A DNA stretch of 64,000 bases, taken from Planctomycetota bacterium (GTDB lineage: Bacteria > Planctomycetota > UBA1135 > GCA-002686595). Each line of letters begins with the position of its first letter. Within the stretch, counting starts at the first letter, position 1. The stretch is taken from contig JADJQU010000033.1 of NCBI GenBank assembly GCA_016712565.1, forward strand, positions 1-64,000. Direction: 5' to 3'. The translations under genes were made by a program, and so were the position numbers. The notes below the pieces were generated by a model. The model was not told the DNA's origin. It saw only the letters and a list, made by a program, of their open reading frames with translations, and ran no database searches. Positions 63,461 through 64,000 of the stretch are shown one piece after another.

Positions 63461-64000
63461 ATGCCGCGCACGGACCCCTCGACTTCCGAACTCGACTTGC
63501 GCGCCATCGCGCGCCGCGCCGCGGGTCGAGCCCTGGCCGAGCGGGGAAGCAGGCCTCGGGCCTCGGGCCCCGGGTCGCCTTCCGCCCAGTTGTTGGGCGT
63601 GCACGTGGCGGTGACACCTCCCGCCGGATCCGACACCGCCGGCGCGGCGGGCGCCGACAGGGGCGAGTCCCGACCCCACGGCGCTGGGGGAAGGCCCGGC
63701 CGCGCTCTCGTGGACGCGGAGAGCCTGCGCCAGGTGGCCGACGGCGCCGAGTTCCCCGTGCCCCCGGGGGCCCTGGTGACGGAACTGGCCCAGGAGGAAG
63801 CGCGCCGCCGCGGCATCCGTCTGGTGGCCTTCCCGGGGAGCCCGGGCGCGCGGCGTACCCGCCGGGTGGCCCTGGGGGCCGACCACGGCGGCTTCAAGCT
63901 CAAGCGTGAGATCCTGGGCTGGCTCGGCGACTTCGACGCCGTGGGCGTGGACCTGGGCACGCGCGACGAAAATCCCTGCGATTACCCGGATTTCGCCCGC
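63461..64000 (+). CDS. rpiB: RpiB-like sugar-phosphate isomerase with N-terminal extension (partial)
   Basis: An ATG at 63461 opens a frame that runs off the right edge after 180 residues. The last ~45 residues are the start of ribose-5-phosphate isomerase B: RVALGADHGGFKLKREILGW then LGTRDENPCDYPDFAR. The first ~135 residues are not part of RpiB. They comprise an amphipathic helix (STSELDLRAIARRAAGRALA), a Gly/Pro/Ala-rich linker, and LVDAESLRQVADGAEFPVPP continuing PGALVTELAQEEARRRGIRL. The last motif recurs in my memory of bacterial-microcompartment cargo enzymes. The helix-linker layout resembles an encapsulation peptide. The start assumes the upstream ATG is used. Confidence 0.75.
   Translation, partial: MPRTDPSTSELDLRAIARRAAGRALAERGSRPRASGPGSPSAQLLGVHVAVTPPAGSDTAGAAGADRGESRPHGAGGRPGRALVDAESLRQVADGAEFPVPPGALVTELAQEEARRRGIRLVAFPGSPGARRTRRVALGADHGGFKLKREILGWLGDFDAVGVDLGTRDENPCDYPDFAR

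Overview
The window is GC-rich chromosomal DNA from a bacterium that most likely belongs to the Planctomycetota. The evidence is a very large ThuA / membrane-bound-dehydrogenase-like / HEAT / cytochrome c protein of the planctomycete type (5167-10120), three secreted proteins ending in the same cysteine-containing C-terminal domain that I associate with planctomycetes (27493-29271, 32821-34023, 59253-61409), and many lipoproteins. MlaA, MltA and lipid-A-type (LAB_N) genes point to a diderm envelope. Apart from one small inverted-repeat element there is no phage, plasmid, integrase or CRISPR signature. Most of the window is ordinary, tightly packed chromosome.

Positions 1-7020 differ from the rest. 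A tRNA-Arg one base short, an exported protein, an ECF sigma / anti-sigma / RseB-like operon and the first third of the ThuA-dehydrogenase gene can all be read only by changing frame many times. One gene inside this stretch (4546-5025) is clean, and the operon's GTGA and ATGA gene overlaps survive. I therefore favour indel errors near a contig edge over true decay. Further isolated breaks lie in a histidine kinase (about 23280), a probable membrane-anchored protein (40882-42730), and a secreted protein with an in-frame TAG (59856-59858).

Layout. 10.1-14.7 kb: cupin, GNAT, a two-gene NAD synthetase (separate amidase and synthetase) and a tandem pair of paralogous exported proteins. 14.7-24.4 kb: MoxR, HAD hydrolase, TPR lipoprotein, a 78-aa orphan, DinB protein, a 182-bp MITE-like repeat, lipoprotein methyltransferase with MltA, LAB_N with glycosyltransferase, and a two-component system. 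24.5-34 kb: MBL-fold/rhodanese sulfur enzyme, chromate transporter, secreted TolB-like propeller, a CDP-alcohol transferase / acyltransferase / CdsA phospholipid operon, a zinc peptidase and a secreted protein. 34-48.6 kb: proline iminopeptidase, L7/L12-like membrane protein, transketolase, GGDEF protein, cyanophycinase-like lipoprotein, lipoprotein peptidase, and a GltD-ferredoxin / 2-oxoacid:ferredoxin oxidoreductase operon. 48.8-55.7 kb: nucleoside salvage (deoB, deoA, nupC, purine nucleoside phosphorylase) interrupted by an MlaA-hydrolase fusion. 55.8-64 kb: YbjQ, GNAT, CaMKII-AD fold protein, sialidase-like lipoprotein, YaeQ, the TAG-interrupted secreted protein, release factor 3, and the start of an unusual RpiB with an N-terminal extension.

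The nucleoside genes form a coherent pathway: import, phosphorolysis, then pentose-1-phosphate to pentose-5-phosphate, with transketolase and RpiB nearby in the pentose pathway. The most unusual items are the MlaA-hydrolase fusion, the RpiB with a possible encapsulation peptide, the pair of ~77-aa orphan paralogues, the split glutamine-dependent NAD synthetase, the MITE whose ends supply both neighbours' stop codons, and the lipoprotein methyltransferase coupled to MltA.
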